Positions 17,626-25,721 of a DNA stretch of 64,000 nt are shown in pieces. The notes beneath the pieces are model-generated. The model saw nothing but the letters and a program-made list of their open reading frames with translations, had not been told where the DNA came from and searched no databases. The position numbers and the translations under genes were made by a program. This stretch comes from Gammaproteobacteria bacterium (GTDB taxonomy: Bacteria; Pseudomonadota; Gammaproteobacteria; Competibacterales; Competibacteraceae): positions 62,001-126,000 of the forward strand of contig JACKNE010000013.1 in assembly GCA_024235035.1 (NCBI GenBank). The letters run 5' to 3'. Numbering within the stretch: the first letter of the stretch is position 1; every line of letters begins with the position of its first letter.

Positions 17626-18720
17626 ATGGTGCGTATCACCGCATCGCTGATTGTTCGCGATGAGGAGGCGCGTCTTGGAGCCTGCCTGACACATCTGACC
17701 GGTATCGTTGATGAGATTGTCGTCGTCGATACCGGATCTTGTGATCGTTCTCCAGAAATAGCGCTTGCGCACGGAGCGCGACTCTACCTTGAACCCTGGC
17801 AGAACGATTTTTCACAGGCGCGCAATACTGCTCTTGCCTATTCTACGGGCGATTGGATTTTGTATATCGACGCGGATGAGCGTGTCGTGGCTAACGAAGC
17901 ACTGCATCCGGTACTGGCCAACCCTGCTGTGGTTGCCGCCCGCGTTCGTTTTCGCGCCTCTCCTCGCCTCACCCCCTACCCGGAATATCGTTTGTTTCGC
18001 AACCGGGCCGATATCCGTTTTCGCGGCTGTATTCACGAAACCATTCTGCCAGATATCCAAACCATTGTGGCCTGTGGGGGCGGTAGTATCATCGATGCCC
18101 CGTTGGCGATTGACCACTATGGCTATGAAGGGAATTTACAACTCAAGCATAAGCGTAACATCAGTTTGTTGCGACAGGCGGTCGAGGACAACCCTAAAAG
18201 GATCTACCTCTGGCACGCCCTGGGGGAGTGCGAGTTAGGGCTGGGTAACGTGCAGGCTGCTGAGCGCGCCTGGCGGTTGGGTTTGGCTTGTGTACGCCAA
18301 ACAGCACCGCGTCCTGGTGATGCCTTGATCTACGCGGATCTGTTCGATCTGCATTTCGCCGATCTCGGCCTGGTTCTCCCTGATATCGAGGCGTTGCGCG
18401 AAGAAGCGGTTGGTCGCCATCCCGACGATCCATTGATCTTATGGTGGACTGCACGCCAACTGACAGCAACCGGTCGCTTCGCTGAAGCGCGAAAGGCCCT
18501 GACTCAGTTGCTTAGCTACAGCCCGGAAGGGCCATCACCGGCTGAACTGGGTTATGACAAACGCCTGTTCAATGAATTTACCTGGGGCCTTATGGGCGTT
18601 TGCTGGCTTTGTGAGGGGGAACCCCGGTATGCGCTGGACTGGCTGAGCCGCGCCCATGCCGCCAATCCGGAGAATCCAGAGATCCGGCTCAAACGCGCTC
18701 TGGCGGAGGCACAATTGTAA
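17626..18720 (+). CDS. GT2 glycosyltransferase with C-terminal TPR-like region
   Basis: 364 residues. The GT2 domain spans about 1-210: SLIVRDEEARL at the start, EIVVVDTGSCDRS, and the DxD-like metal site in WILYIDADERV (about 80-90). The C-terminal 150 residues are helical with repeated ALGECELGLGNVQAAERAW-like units resembling tetratricopeptide repeats, as in the SunS-like and TPR-GT2 families that glycosylate peptides or cell-surface carriers. It starts 26 bases after the small Tat-like peptide gene, so the peptide is a possible acceptor. It is convergent with the nucleotidyltransferase gene. Confidence 0.85.
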   Translation: MVRITASLIVRDEEARLGACLTHLTGIVDEIVVVDTGSCDRSPEIALAHGARLYLEPWQNDFSQARNTALAYSTGDWILYIDADERVVANEALHPVLANPAVVAARVRFRASPRLTPYPEYRLFRNRADIRFRGCIHETILPDIQTIVACGGGSIIDAPLAIDHYGYEGNLQLKHKRNISLLRQAVEDNPKRIYLWHALGECELGLGNVQAAERAWRLGLACVRQTAPRPGDALIYADLFDLHFADLGLVLPDIEALREEAVGRHPDDPLILWWTARQLTATGRFAEARKALTQLLSYSPEGPSPAELGYDKRLFNEFTWGLMGVCWLCEGEPRYALDWLSRAHAANPENPEIRLKRALAEAQL

Positions 18721-18752
18721 GCATGTTCGACTTGATCGGGCATGGTTAGCGG

Positions 18753-19940
18753 TTATTCGTGCTGCGCTCGTTTCCAGATCGACCAGCCGGGTAGTAATAG
18801 ATAATCGTGAATCCAGCGGATGGGATAGTAACAAAAGAATAAGCTATCAGGCACAGGAATTCGCTCGAAGAACACCAGCCTGGGAGCAAGTTGTGTCCGC
18901 AATGCATAGCTCAGTTTATCCCGTAACCGCTCGCGACCAAGGAGATGGAAGACATCGATCGTCCAAATATCGTGTATCGGCAAATCAATTTGAAACAAAT
19001 TGCTGCGAATACGCGCTACAAGGGCTGCCACCTGCGGATCAGGTGAATGCACAAGGTGGTCGGGTACAGGAGCATCGAGTAGGTCGTTTGCCAATGTGAG
19101 TCCGAGCCGGAGGATCCGTTCGCAACCTACCAGGCGAGCTTCTCGAAAGATTGCACTCCAGTCGAAGCAAACGTTTTGCCGCAGCAGTTCGGCAATATCA
19201 CAAATCCATTTCAAACGCCGCCATTGTTCACGGAACCCATGCACGCAAAGCACTAGGGGCTGATCATGTATAGCAAAAGTACGTATAAGCGTGCCCTCCC
19301 ACGATATCTGGATAGATCGTTGCCAAAGCGCCTGATAATCCAGGTCGATGGCGAAAACCCGCTGGGCGAGTGTCCAATGTGGCTCGATCCATACTTCGCC
19401 ATCGTGTCGCCCGATTTTGTACTGACAGGCGTATCGTCGAAAATAACGTTCTTGCTTACCTGTACGGGACGACGGAGCGACATAGCCGAGTGATTCCAAC
19501 AATCGCAAAGCTCGATCCACATCGGATGGATGCAGCAAAAAATCCAGGTCACTAAACGGTCGCAGCGACAGATCGTCGTAAATCAGCCGAGCCAGAGTCG
19601 GACCCTTGAAAGAGATCACGGGAATCCCGTTGCTCTCGAGTCGTTCGATGATATGGAGAAGTTCATGAAACTGTTGCCGGTATTGCTCGGAGTAGCGTTG
19701 GATATGCAGCTCGAATACCAGCTTGACGGCGGAGGGAATATGATCGGGGATAAATCTCGATAGTGTCCTATATAGCATTGGAGTTATTTGATGCCAGGCG
19801 GCATAGGCGATCACCTGATTCCAATTCAGGTTTGCATGAACCAGAGACTCAATTTCAGAAACCACATCACTGCTTACCTCAAGGCGCGCGCAACACAGCA
19901 ACAAGCGTTGTTCAGGCGAGAAATCGATTTTGTTTCTCAT
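18753..19940 (-). CDS. Nucleotidyltransferase-fold protein (NTP_transf_5 type)
   Basis: 395 residues. The central part contains SFKGPTLARLIYDD...RPFSDLDFLLHPSDVDRA (about residues 120-165), the diagnostic block of the PF14907 nucleotidyltransferase family, with the paired aspartates of SDLD as metal ligands. N-terminal helices and a C-terminal ClIDIAELL-like region complete the fold. Members occur with PqqD-like and HprK-like genes in peptide and polysaccharide clusters, which matches the genes converging on it here. Substrate unknown. The gene overlaps nothing and has its own promoter side at about 19940-20047. Confidence 0.78.
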   Translation of the reverse strand: MRNKIDFSPEQRLLLCCARLEVSSDVVSEIESLVHANLNWNQVIAYAAWHQITPMLYRTLSRFIPDHIPSAVKLVFELHIQRYSEQYRQQFHELLHIIERLESNGIPVISFKGPTLARLIYDDLSLRPFSDLDFLLHPSDVDRALRLLESLGYVAPSSRTGKQERYFRRYACQYKIGRHDGEVWIEPHWTLAQRVFAIDLDYQALWQRSIQISWEGTLIRTFAIHDQPLVLCVHGFREQWRRLKWICDIAELLRQNVCFDWSAIFREARLVGCERILRLGLTLANDLLDAPVPDHLVHSPDPQVAALVARIRSNLFQIDLPIHDIWTIDVFHLLGRERLRDKLSYALRTQLAPRLVFFERIPVPDSLFFCYYPIRWIHDYLLLPGWSIWKRAQHE

Positions 19941-20047
19941 GACATTACCTACGAGACTGAGGTTTCGGTTAATCTCGGCTATCAGCGTATACAGAAAGAT
20001 TATTTATAATAATAACTTACCGGATTTATCATTCTTGGCCAGGCCCT

Positions 20048-20800
20048 TTAATCGCGCCCGACCCGAAAGGATAACGGCCAAGTTATCTGCCGCCGGATGG
20101 ATGGATCACTCCATAGTAGCGCGAGTTCTTCTCCCAGTCCGTTGACCGGGTCTGTACCATGCACGGCGAGATAGCGACCTGTCGCTGACCAGCTTCGCAA
20201 GTAACCAAGTAGCTCTGGCAAGGTCCAGGCGGTGGCCATATGAAATTCCGGAACCGGAACTTCGTGGAATGGGAACGGCAAGGTCCGATAGCCGCTCTCG
20301 ACATGCCGGCGCTCAGACGGCCAGTAAGGGCCTACCGTCTTCTGGTAAAATTTTTGTACGCAGGCATCGATACACGCGTCGTCCAGCGTCAACACGCCAT
20401 AGGTCCATGCCGCCAGGATTCCGGCGGGTTTCAAGACCCGATGAGCTTCCGCATAGAAACGTTCCAGGTCGAACCAATGTAAAGCTTGCGCGACTGTAAT
20501 GAGGGCGACTACCGCCTCGGGCAAGCCTGATGCTTCAGCAGGCGCAATTCGGTACTCGATATTTGGATGAGAAGGAGCGGCGTCGATTTGCGCTTGGCTA
20601 GCATCGGTGGCGATCACACGCTTGAAGTGCCGCGTCAAAGCGAGCGTGGCTTGGCCGCTTCCCGCCGCGCAGTCCCACACCAGATCTTGATCGGGTGCAG
20701 CGGCGGCTAACCAAGCGAACAGGCCATCCGGATAAGTGGGACGAAAGCGAGCGTAATGGGAGGTTACTGACGCAAAATGATCATTGAATGTGAAGTTCAT
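20048..20800 (-). CDS. Class I SAM-dependent methyltransferase
   Basis: 250 residues. Motif I is seen as VWDCAAGSGQATLAL (about 40-54), motif II as VIATDASQAQI, and a post-motif ALHWFDLERFYAEAHRVLKPAGILAAW (about 100-130), the arrangement of UbiE/trans-aconitate-type small-molecule methyltransferases. The opening FASVTSHYARFRPTYP is typical of the subfamily that includes yeast CRG1/TMT1-like enzymes. A 50-codon frame lies 15 bases upstream on the same strand. Substrate unknown. Confidence 0.85.
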   Translation of the reverse strand: MNFTFNDHFASVTSHYARFRPTYPDGLFAWLAAAAPDQDLVWDCAAGSGQATLALTRHFKRVIATDASQAQIDAAPSHPNIEYRIAPAEASGLPEAVVALITVAQALHWFDLERFYAEAHRVLKPAGILAAWTYGVLTLDDACIDACVQKFYQKTVGPYWPSERRHVESGYRTLPFPFHEVPVPEFHMATAWTLPELLGYLRSWSATGRYLAVHGTDPVNGLGEELALLWSDPSIRRQITWPLSFRVGRD

Positions 20801-20815
20801 AACTGCCTTTTGAAG

Positions 20816-20968
20816 TTAACCAGCGAAAAAGATCAAGATGTCATCCATGTTAGCGTTGCCGACTGGATGCGTGAAATCCTGCTTGGGCACCGCAAAATAT
20901 CGAGCTGAGTACGATGGATCACCGACTTCGGTAGGATCAGCGGACCAGGTTGGCCCACCAAAACCCAT
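20816..20968 (-). CDS. Small open frame upstream of the methyltransferase
   Basis: 50 codons reading MGFGGPTWSADPTEVGDPSY... through DILIFFAG. Composition looks protein-like and the stop lies 15 bases before the methyltransferase start. No ribosome site is visible, and the frame stays open for about 18 codons above the ATG, so this may be the tail of a lost gene rather than a complete one. I do not recognise it. Confidence 0.3.
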   Translation of the reverse strand: MGFGGPTWSADPTEVGDPSYSARYFAVPKQDFTHPVGNANMDDILIFFAG

Positions 20969-21086
20969 GACTATGGTCGTGATATCTCGTGATCCAGCCC
21001 GTTCTCTAGACTTAACAGCCTAGAAGAATTTATTATAATTATTTGAAAAATAAATGATAAAAAAATTTAGCTCTTGATCTCAAGAA

Positions 21087-21102
21087 TGGCATGTCACTTG
21101 CG
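21087..21102 (+). promoter_or_regulatory. Sigma-54-type promoter candidate
   Basis: TGGCATGTCACTTGCG fits the -24/-12 consensus TGGCACRNNNNTTGCW at every key position: GG at -24, TTGC at -12, with correct spacing and only C-to-T and W-to-G deviations. It lies 35 bases before the start codon at 21137 and just after an AT-rich block suited to IHF. The enhancer-binding protein is not identified in this window. Confidence 0.6.
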
Positions 21103-21136
21103 AAAATCCATCACACGCTGCTCAGGAGACAACGCC

Positions 21137-21505
21137 ATGCCCACCAATCACTTATCTCGAACCTCGGATTCTTCGTCCTTTCCTCAGGAAGCGACCTTCC
21201 GTTTGACCGCTCAGACACTGCGCCGACAAAATCGCCGCTTCCGTGGCACCGGCGGGGTCAGTTCAGAAAATCGAGCACTGGGATTCGCCCCAGCCTTTCT
21301 GGATACTGCAACCGACCGAGTCTACCGCGCGTGTTTTGCCGATGGGCGACCAGCACCCATGCACCTGCTAGAAGGGTTGCCACCGGCGGTGGTCGCCGCC
21401 CGCGATGCAACTGGCCGGATAACCGCTCTCAAAGCGACCGTTCTAGCTGGCTTCGTACGCGAGGAGCGGTTCTACACTCGCGAGCAAGCCGCCGCCAGCA
21501 TCTAA
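21137..21505 (+). CDS. Conserved hypothetical protein
   Basis: 122 residues from the ATG with AGGAG eight bases upstream; a longer frame to 21074 lacks a ribosome site. The C-terminal part reads NRALGFAPAFLDTATDRVY...FADGRPAPMHLLEGLP, a block I recall from small uncharacterised proteobacterial proteins, often with GFRPAFLD and DGRPAP. The N-terminal 35 residues are Ser/Thr and Arg-rich and look disordered. No membrane segment or cofactor site is visible. A sigma-54-like promoter lies directly upstream, suggesting regulated expression. Confidence 0.7.
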   Translation: MPTNHLSRTSDSSSFPQEATFRLTAQTLRRQNRRFRGTGGVSSENRALGFAPAFLDTATDRVYRACFADGRPAPMHLLEGLPPAVVAARDATGRITALKATVLAGFVREERFYTREQAAASI

Positions 21506-21714
21506 CCTTAACTGAGAACGATCGGTGAAGTCCGCTGGCCATACCTCAGCGCATCGGGTTGGCTGCACTGATTCTACCTGTCGAACCTCTATTCGATTTC
21601 ATCGAGATATTCAGCAGGATGACATGAACTCAATAAAATTCTCAGTCATTGTCAGTGAAGCGTGCCAAAATTATTAAACTCAACATTCAACCGAATTGTT
21701 CGCTCCGGGGTTCT

Positions 21715-22194
21715 GTGAAAAAGCGTGTCCTGTTTCGATACTTGGGAAAAGGCTTGTTCTTTGCCCTGCTAATCACTCTCATTGCAACGGAAAAGGCGAG
21801 TGCCATGAGTAAATTCTGCTTGTTTTCTGCGGTCCAAGGGATCGTTCTCAGCCAAGACAAACCGGTGACCGGCGCCGTCGTGGACCGCAAGTTCGTCTGG
21901 GCTTGGGGCAAGGAAACCGGGATCGACGAAGCGGTGACCGACACCGACGGTACATTCCAGCTACCTGCTATTTTCAGGAGTTCTCTGCTTGGCTCGATCC
22001 TGCCACACCAGCCGTTCATCGAGCAAACGCTGTTGATCAAACATCAAGGCAAGGAATACAAAGCCTGGATGTTCGACAAGATGGATTACGAAGAAAACGG
22101 CGAACTCAAAGGAAAGCCAATTTCCTTGGTTTGCCATCTCGAAAACGAGCCGAGTCGTCACGGCGAGGTTTATGGTATTTGCGAAATTCGTTGA
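21715..22194 (+). CDS. DUF6795-like protein with signal peptide
   Basis: 159 residues from the GTG at 21715. That start gives a clear signal peptide (KKR, hydrophobic LFFALLITLI, cleavage near EKASA), so the protein is probably periplasmic; an internal ATG at 21805 would give a cytoplasmic form. The mature part (CLFSAVQGIVLSQDKPVTGAVVDR..., TDTDGTFQLPAIF) has the carboxypeptidase-regulatory/transthyretin-like pattern of DUF6795. It ends 29 bases before a class 3 lipase gene on the same strand. By analogy with effector-immunity pairs it could neutralise that lipase in the periplasm, which is inference. Confidence 0.65.
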   Translation: MKKRVLFRYLGKGLFFALLITLIATEKASAMSKFCLFSAVQGIVLSQDKPVTGAVVDRKFVWAWGKETGIDEAVTDTDGTFQLPAIFRSSLLGSILPHQPFIEQTLLIKHQGKEYKAWMFDKMDYEENGELKGKPISLVCHLENEPSRHGEVYGICEIR

Positions 22195-22223
22195 ATCCCG
22201 ATCAAATCAACCAGGAGTCAATC

Positions 22224-23396
22224 ATGAGCACTCTGAATCCTCAACAGACTGCGGCTATCGCAACCGGCGTATACCGCCTCATGAATCGATCCGTATCCGA
22301 GTTACAGGCCCGCGGTGGCGAACTCGGCTGCGAAGACCTGTTCGACGTCAGTGATTCGTCGCGATTTACTGGCAAATCAGGCGGCTTGCTCGTCTGGAAA
22401 GAAATCACGGGATTCGGCTACGTCGCCGCAGGTAAAGGTCCGTATCAGGGTGAGGTTTTGCTAGTCACGCGCGGAACTCAGAGCAAACCCGACTGGTTGA
22501 GCAATCTAAATATCGGGGTGCAGATGGGGCCTGGCGGCTACCCCGTCCATGCCGGTTTCAATGACGTATGGAAATCGTTCTCAGCGGAGATTATCGCCTT
22601 CCTGCGGAATCGCAACCCGACAACTATCCATTGCGTCGGTCACAGTCTCGGCGGCGCTCTCGCTAACCTGAATGCGGATTATCTTTCCGCCGCTGGTGCT
22701 GGCCAGATCAAGCTCTATACTTTCGGCGCTCCTCGCACCGGCGTGTCGCTTTTTGCCGAAAGCCTGTCATCACGCGTGGGAAATGACAACATTTTCCGTG
22801 TCTACCATGCCGCCGATCCGGTACCCATGATTCCGGTCTTTCCCTTCCAGCATGCACCGGTTGGCGGACCTGGCTTGGCCGTGAAAAACGGCAACCGGGG
22901 TTTAATCAGCATCGATGCCCATTTGATGCCCAGCTATACCAGTGCGGTCGCCTCGCTCGACTGGGCCGGTCTGGCCGCCGCTGCCCGCGAAGCTGCCACG
23001 TCTCCAGGGAAACTCGAGACCTGGCTGAACAACGCTGCGGCTGGCGGCGGACCAGCGATTGTCGGAAGCGCTTACGCTTTGAAGATGATCGGCAAGGTCA
23101 TCGGCTGGATTCTTGCCAAAGCCGGTGCTTTGGTCATTGGCGCTGTCGGTCTGGCGCTGACAGGCGCTTTCACCTTACTGGACCATTTAGCCTGGATGTT
23201 GCATCGAGCAGCGCAATTCTCCAAGGAAGTAGCCAGTCACGTCGAAAGCCTGATCGTGGTCATTTTCAAATTCCTTGGCCGGCCGATCATCAAGGGTGCT
23301 TCTCTGACACTGTTTTTTATCAGTTTTGTGCTTAACCTCCTGTTTCGGTCGCTACAAAACACCAGCCTTTGCGCACTCAATGCGGTCGGTCGATAA
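22224..23396 (+). CDS. Class 3 lipase-like protein with C-terminal hydrophobic helices
   Basis: 390 residues from an ATG with AGGAG at the right distance; the frame is open 107 codons further up but overlaps the DUF6795 gene in another frame. The alpha/beta hydrolase core (PF01764) is at about 20-230: VTRGTQS, the nucleophile elbow HSLGGALAN (Ser near 150), YTFGAPRTG, an Asp in HAADPVPMIP and a His in DAHLM. The last 120 residues hold two or three hydrophobic segments that could insert in membranes. There is no signal peptide, so if exported it would use a specialised route. Its 5' partner is the DUF6795 protein. Confidence 0.8.
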   Translation: MSTLNPQQTAAIATGVYRLMNRSVSELQARGGELGCEDLFDVSDSSRFTGKSGGLLVWKEITGFGYVAAGKGPYQGEVLLVTRGTQSKPDWLSNLNIGVQMGPGGYPVHAGFNDVWKSFSAEIIAFLRNRNPTTIHCVGHSLGGALANLNADYLSAAGAGQIKLYTFGAPRTGVSLFAESLSSRVGNDNIFRVYHAADPVPMIPVFPFQHAPVGGPGLAVKNGNRGLISIDAHLMPSYTSAVASLDWAGLAAAAREAATSPGKLETWLNNAAAGGGPAIVGSAYALKMIGKVIGWILAKAGALVIGAVGLALTGAFTLLDHLAWMLHRAAQFSKEVASHVESLIVVIFKFLGRPIIKGASLTLFFISFVLNLLFRSLQNTSLCALNAVGR

Positions 23397-23754
23397 CGCA
23401 ATGATAAAATGATAAGGAGATCGTTTCGGATGAGGCCGACCCCACAGTGAGCCGCGGGAAACTCAAGTCCTAGCGATTAAATTTCCCGCCGGTAGTACCA
23501 GTACTTATAAGGAATGCTCGATTTTCAAGTTTCTTAAGTGCTTATAGGGCGATCAAGATGTAGACTGGATAGGTTCTCAGGCAACAGCAGCCCTATATTG
23601 CGGGGCTGGGATGGGTTCGAGCCACCCCCGATCTTGGCCCACCAAGTGCTTTTCCGAGTACACCAAGGAAAAGTGCTGGGTTAAGGTGTTAGTGCGGCGC
23701 TGGAAGTGGTACTCGACCTTGGTGTCAATCCATCCTGCCAAGGAATGCATTCTT
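23397..23754. other. Intergenic region, nothing recognised
   Basis: 358 bases between the lipase gene and the convergent hypothetical gene. I see no complete gene, no strong terminator and no recognisable repeat. Short frames here do not look like known proteins. Confidence 0.4.
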
Positions 23755-24495
23755 CTAACCTTTCCTTTCCATTAATTGACACACGGTTAACTCTCCGGCG
23801 AAATCCTCAATTCTCCACATGACTTTGGTCACATTTTTCGGCAAAACCACATGGTGCTTCAGTAGTCTTGCGTACTCGAGAGCATCCATCAGAAACAGCG
23901 GCTCTTCGCTCATTTTGGGCTGGGTTGGGTAACGACCATCAGAGTACGAGCTACCCCAAAGAGTGCATGGTCGATAACGCGAGCCGTAGCTTTTTGGAAA
24001 AATAACCTCAAAGCGATTGTACTTAGGATCAGTTGTTTTTCTGGGTTTGCCCGTTTTTTCATCAACCGGTGAAAATCGATGGCGCGATTCCGGCAGATCG
24101 AGACCCGTGAGCTCGACAATCAGAGAGCCATATGGCGCCCCTTCGAACAAGAGTGGCCCAAACAACCAGATATCCATCATTTTTTTCGCTTTGTTGATGA
24201 CGATAGGTTGTGCAACTCCGCCAGTGGTCAACTCAAGATCGGAGTGAACGATATTCTGATAAATATACCGATCTTTTTCCGATTGCTTTCTTTCGAATCG
24301 CTTGATTTGATTTGGCGAATCTTTCGGCCCGGAATAGACTCCTGATTTGCTGATCAATTCAGGTGGAACACCACCCAAATGAATATCGCAAAAATTGATG
24401 GATTCACCATGGCGTGTAAAGTAGTAAAGACCGATTCTCATATAAGCAAACCAGTCATATCTTTTGTCACAATTCTTGAACAAATTAGCAGCCAT
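23755..24495 (-). CDS. Hypothetical protein
   Basis: 246 residues from the ATG at 24495, which has GAAGG seven bases upstream; an ATG at 24549 would add 18 residues rich in Arg and Lys. The protein is soluble, rich in aromatic residues and lysine (YYFTRHGES, RYIYQNIVHSD, WLFGPLLFEGAPYGSLIVELTGLDLPE), with no motif I recognise. Codon use and lower GC than the neighbours hint at horizontal acquisition. It has no obvious operon partner. Confidence 0.6.
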   Translation of the reverse strand: MAANLFKNCDKRYDWFAYMRIGLYYFTRHGESINFCDIHLGGVPPELISKSGVYSGPKDSPNQIKRFERKQSEKDRYIYQNIVHSDLELTTGGVAQPIVINKAKKMMDIWLFGPLLFEGAPYGSLIVELTGLDLPESRHRFSPVDEKTGKPRKTTDPKYNRFEVIFPKSYGSRYRPCTLWGSSYSDGRYPTQPKMSEEPLFLMDALEYARLLKHHVVLPKNVTKVMWRIEDFAGELTVCQLMERKG

Positions 24496-24609
24496 CGCTT
24501 GACCTTCGGTATCGGTTTTGATCTTCCGCCTGCGGGAAAGACAGCGCATTAGCGCGAGGTGAGGGGGCCGCGAACGGCCACCACAACTGATTTGGCAGGG
24601 CTATGGTCA

Positions 24610-25473
24610 TCAGGTGCTTTTCACGATTACGACTTCAAGATACTCGCCGGGTACGACCAGCGAATTCGGTCCACCCACGTTCAGACGCTCAAGGAGAGCA
24701 GTTATTTCTTCAGTCAAACGTGCTTGGCGAACCGGATCTAGCGTGGCGTAAATCTTGTGTGTCGGTCCATAGAAGTCGCGAAACACCTCGATCCAGTGTG
24801 CAGCGGAACGATAGCGAAAATTGAAGTGACGTCGCACACAGCGAATATCGGCTGCGTCTGACCCGAACAGTTCGACGATACGCGGCTCAGTACCCCAGAG
24901 CATGGGGGATGGCAAACCCGCCGGCGGTGGAACGTAATTAGCAATCACGCGAAAAAGTTGGCCGATGAAACCTTCCGGTGTCCAGTTCGCCATGCCGATG
25001 CGACCACCGCCGCACACTACGCGCATCAGCTCACCAGCTGCCTTGATATGATCAGGTGTAAACATTACGCCGAACGTGGAGAGTGCTACGTCGAACGCTT
25101 CCTTTTCAAAGGGTAGATCTTCCGCGTCCGCTACCTGAAATTGGATGTCCAATCCTTCTGCTTTGGCCCGATTGGCACCTTTTTCGAGTAGATGCGGCAC
25201 ATAGTCGGTCGAAGTGACTTGCCCAAAGCGGCGTGCGGCTGCTAACGTGGCATTACCATTGCCTGCAGCGACGTCCAACACGCGCTCGTCAGCTCGTACA
25301 TCGACCGCTTCCGCCAGTGACTCGCCGACCATCTGAAGCGTCGTACCAATAACTGCGAAGTCACCGCTAGCCCAGGTAACCTGTTGGCGCTGCTTGATCG
25401 CGTTGAAATCGATACTGGTCGCGGTCGTCTGCGTCGATGCAGCCGGAACACACACCTTTAATTCTAAGCCCAT
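24610..25473 (-). CDS. Class I SAM-dependent methyltransferase
   Basis: 287 residues. Motif I is VLDVAAGNGNATLAAARRF (about 65-83), followed by TSTDYVPHLLEKGANRA and ADAEDLPFEKEAFDVALSTFGVMF, the UbiE/type-11 methyltransferase layout; motif III is VVCGGGRIGMANW. The C-terminal helical part (residues 180-287) is shared by small-molecule methyltransferases of unknown substrate. It is divergent from an AraC-type regulator gene across 248 bases, so that regulator is a candidate controller. Confidence 0.85.
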   Translation of the reverse strand: MGLELKVCVPAASTQTTATSIDFNAIKQRQQVTWASGDFAVIGTTLQMVGESLAEAVDVRADERVLDVAAGNGNATLAAARRFGQVTSTDYVPHLLEKGANRAKAEGLDIQFQVADAEDLPFEKEAFDVALSTFGVMFTPDHIKAAGELMRVVCGGGRIGMANWTPEGFIGQLFRVIANYVPPPAGLPSPMLWGTEPRIVELFGSDAADIRCVRRHFNFRYRSAAHWIEVFRDFYGPTHKIYATLDPVRQARLTEEITALLERLNVGGPNSLVVPGEYLEVVIVKST

Positions 25474-25721
25474 GTCAATTTCCTCAATGGTGGATGGTGA
25501 ATGGCAACCTAATCTACCGGTCGCTTTGGCTGAATAGATACATATGCATCAATTTAGTGCGACACTGATAGCTGCCGGTGAGTACCATTGTTCCGTAAAG
25601 AAGGGTGTTGACGCTTCACTAGGCATCCAGCAAACTTGATCGAGCGTCGCGAATAATTCACGACCAAACTACTTGCCATGTTTTCTAGGCATTCATCTGC
25701 TGTCGGTCTCCTTGTCATGTC

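Larger units (their letters stand above)
20801..21136. other. Intergenic region with AT-rich block and sigma-54-like site
   Basis: Mostly taken up by the small minus-strand frame (20816-20968). The remaining part, 21003-21070, is a strongly AT-rich tract that could bind IHF or act as an UP element for the sigma-54-like promoter at 21087. Confidence 0.4.

Noticed and set aside
18656..19099. 147-codon plus-strand frame between GT2 and nucleotidyltransferase
   Set aside because: It runs antisense through the nucleotidyltransferase gene and has low-complexity composition.
16249..19940. Lasso peptide cluster
   Set aside because: No asparagine-synthetase-like cyclase and no B2 protease; the PqqD-like protein and kinase alone do not define a lasso locus.
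21903..22223. Upstream extension of the lipase frame
   Set aside because: It overlaps the DUF6795 gene in another frame, is Arg/Ser-rich and has no ribosome site; the ATG at 22224 has AGGAG.
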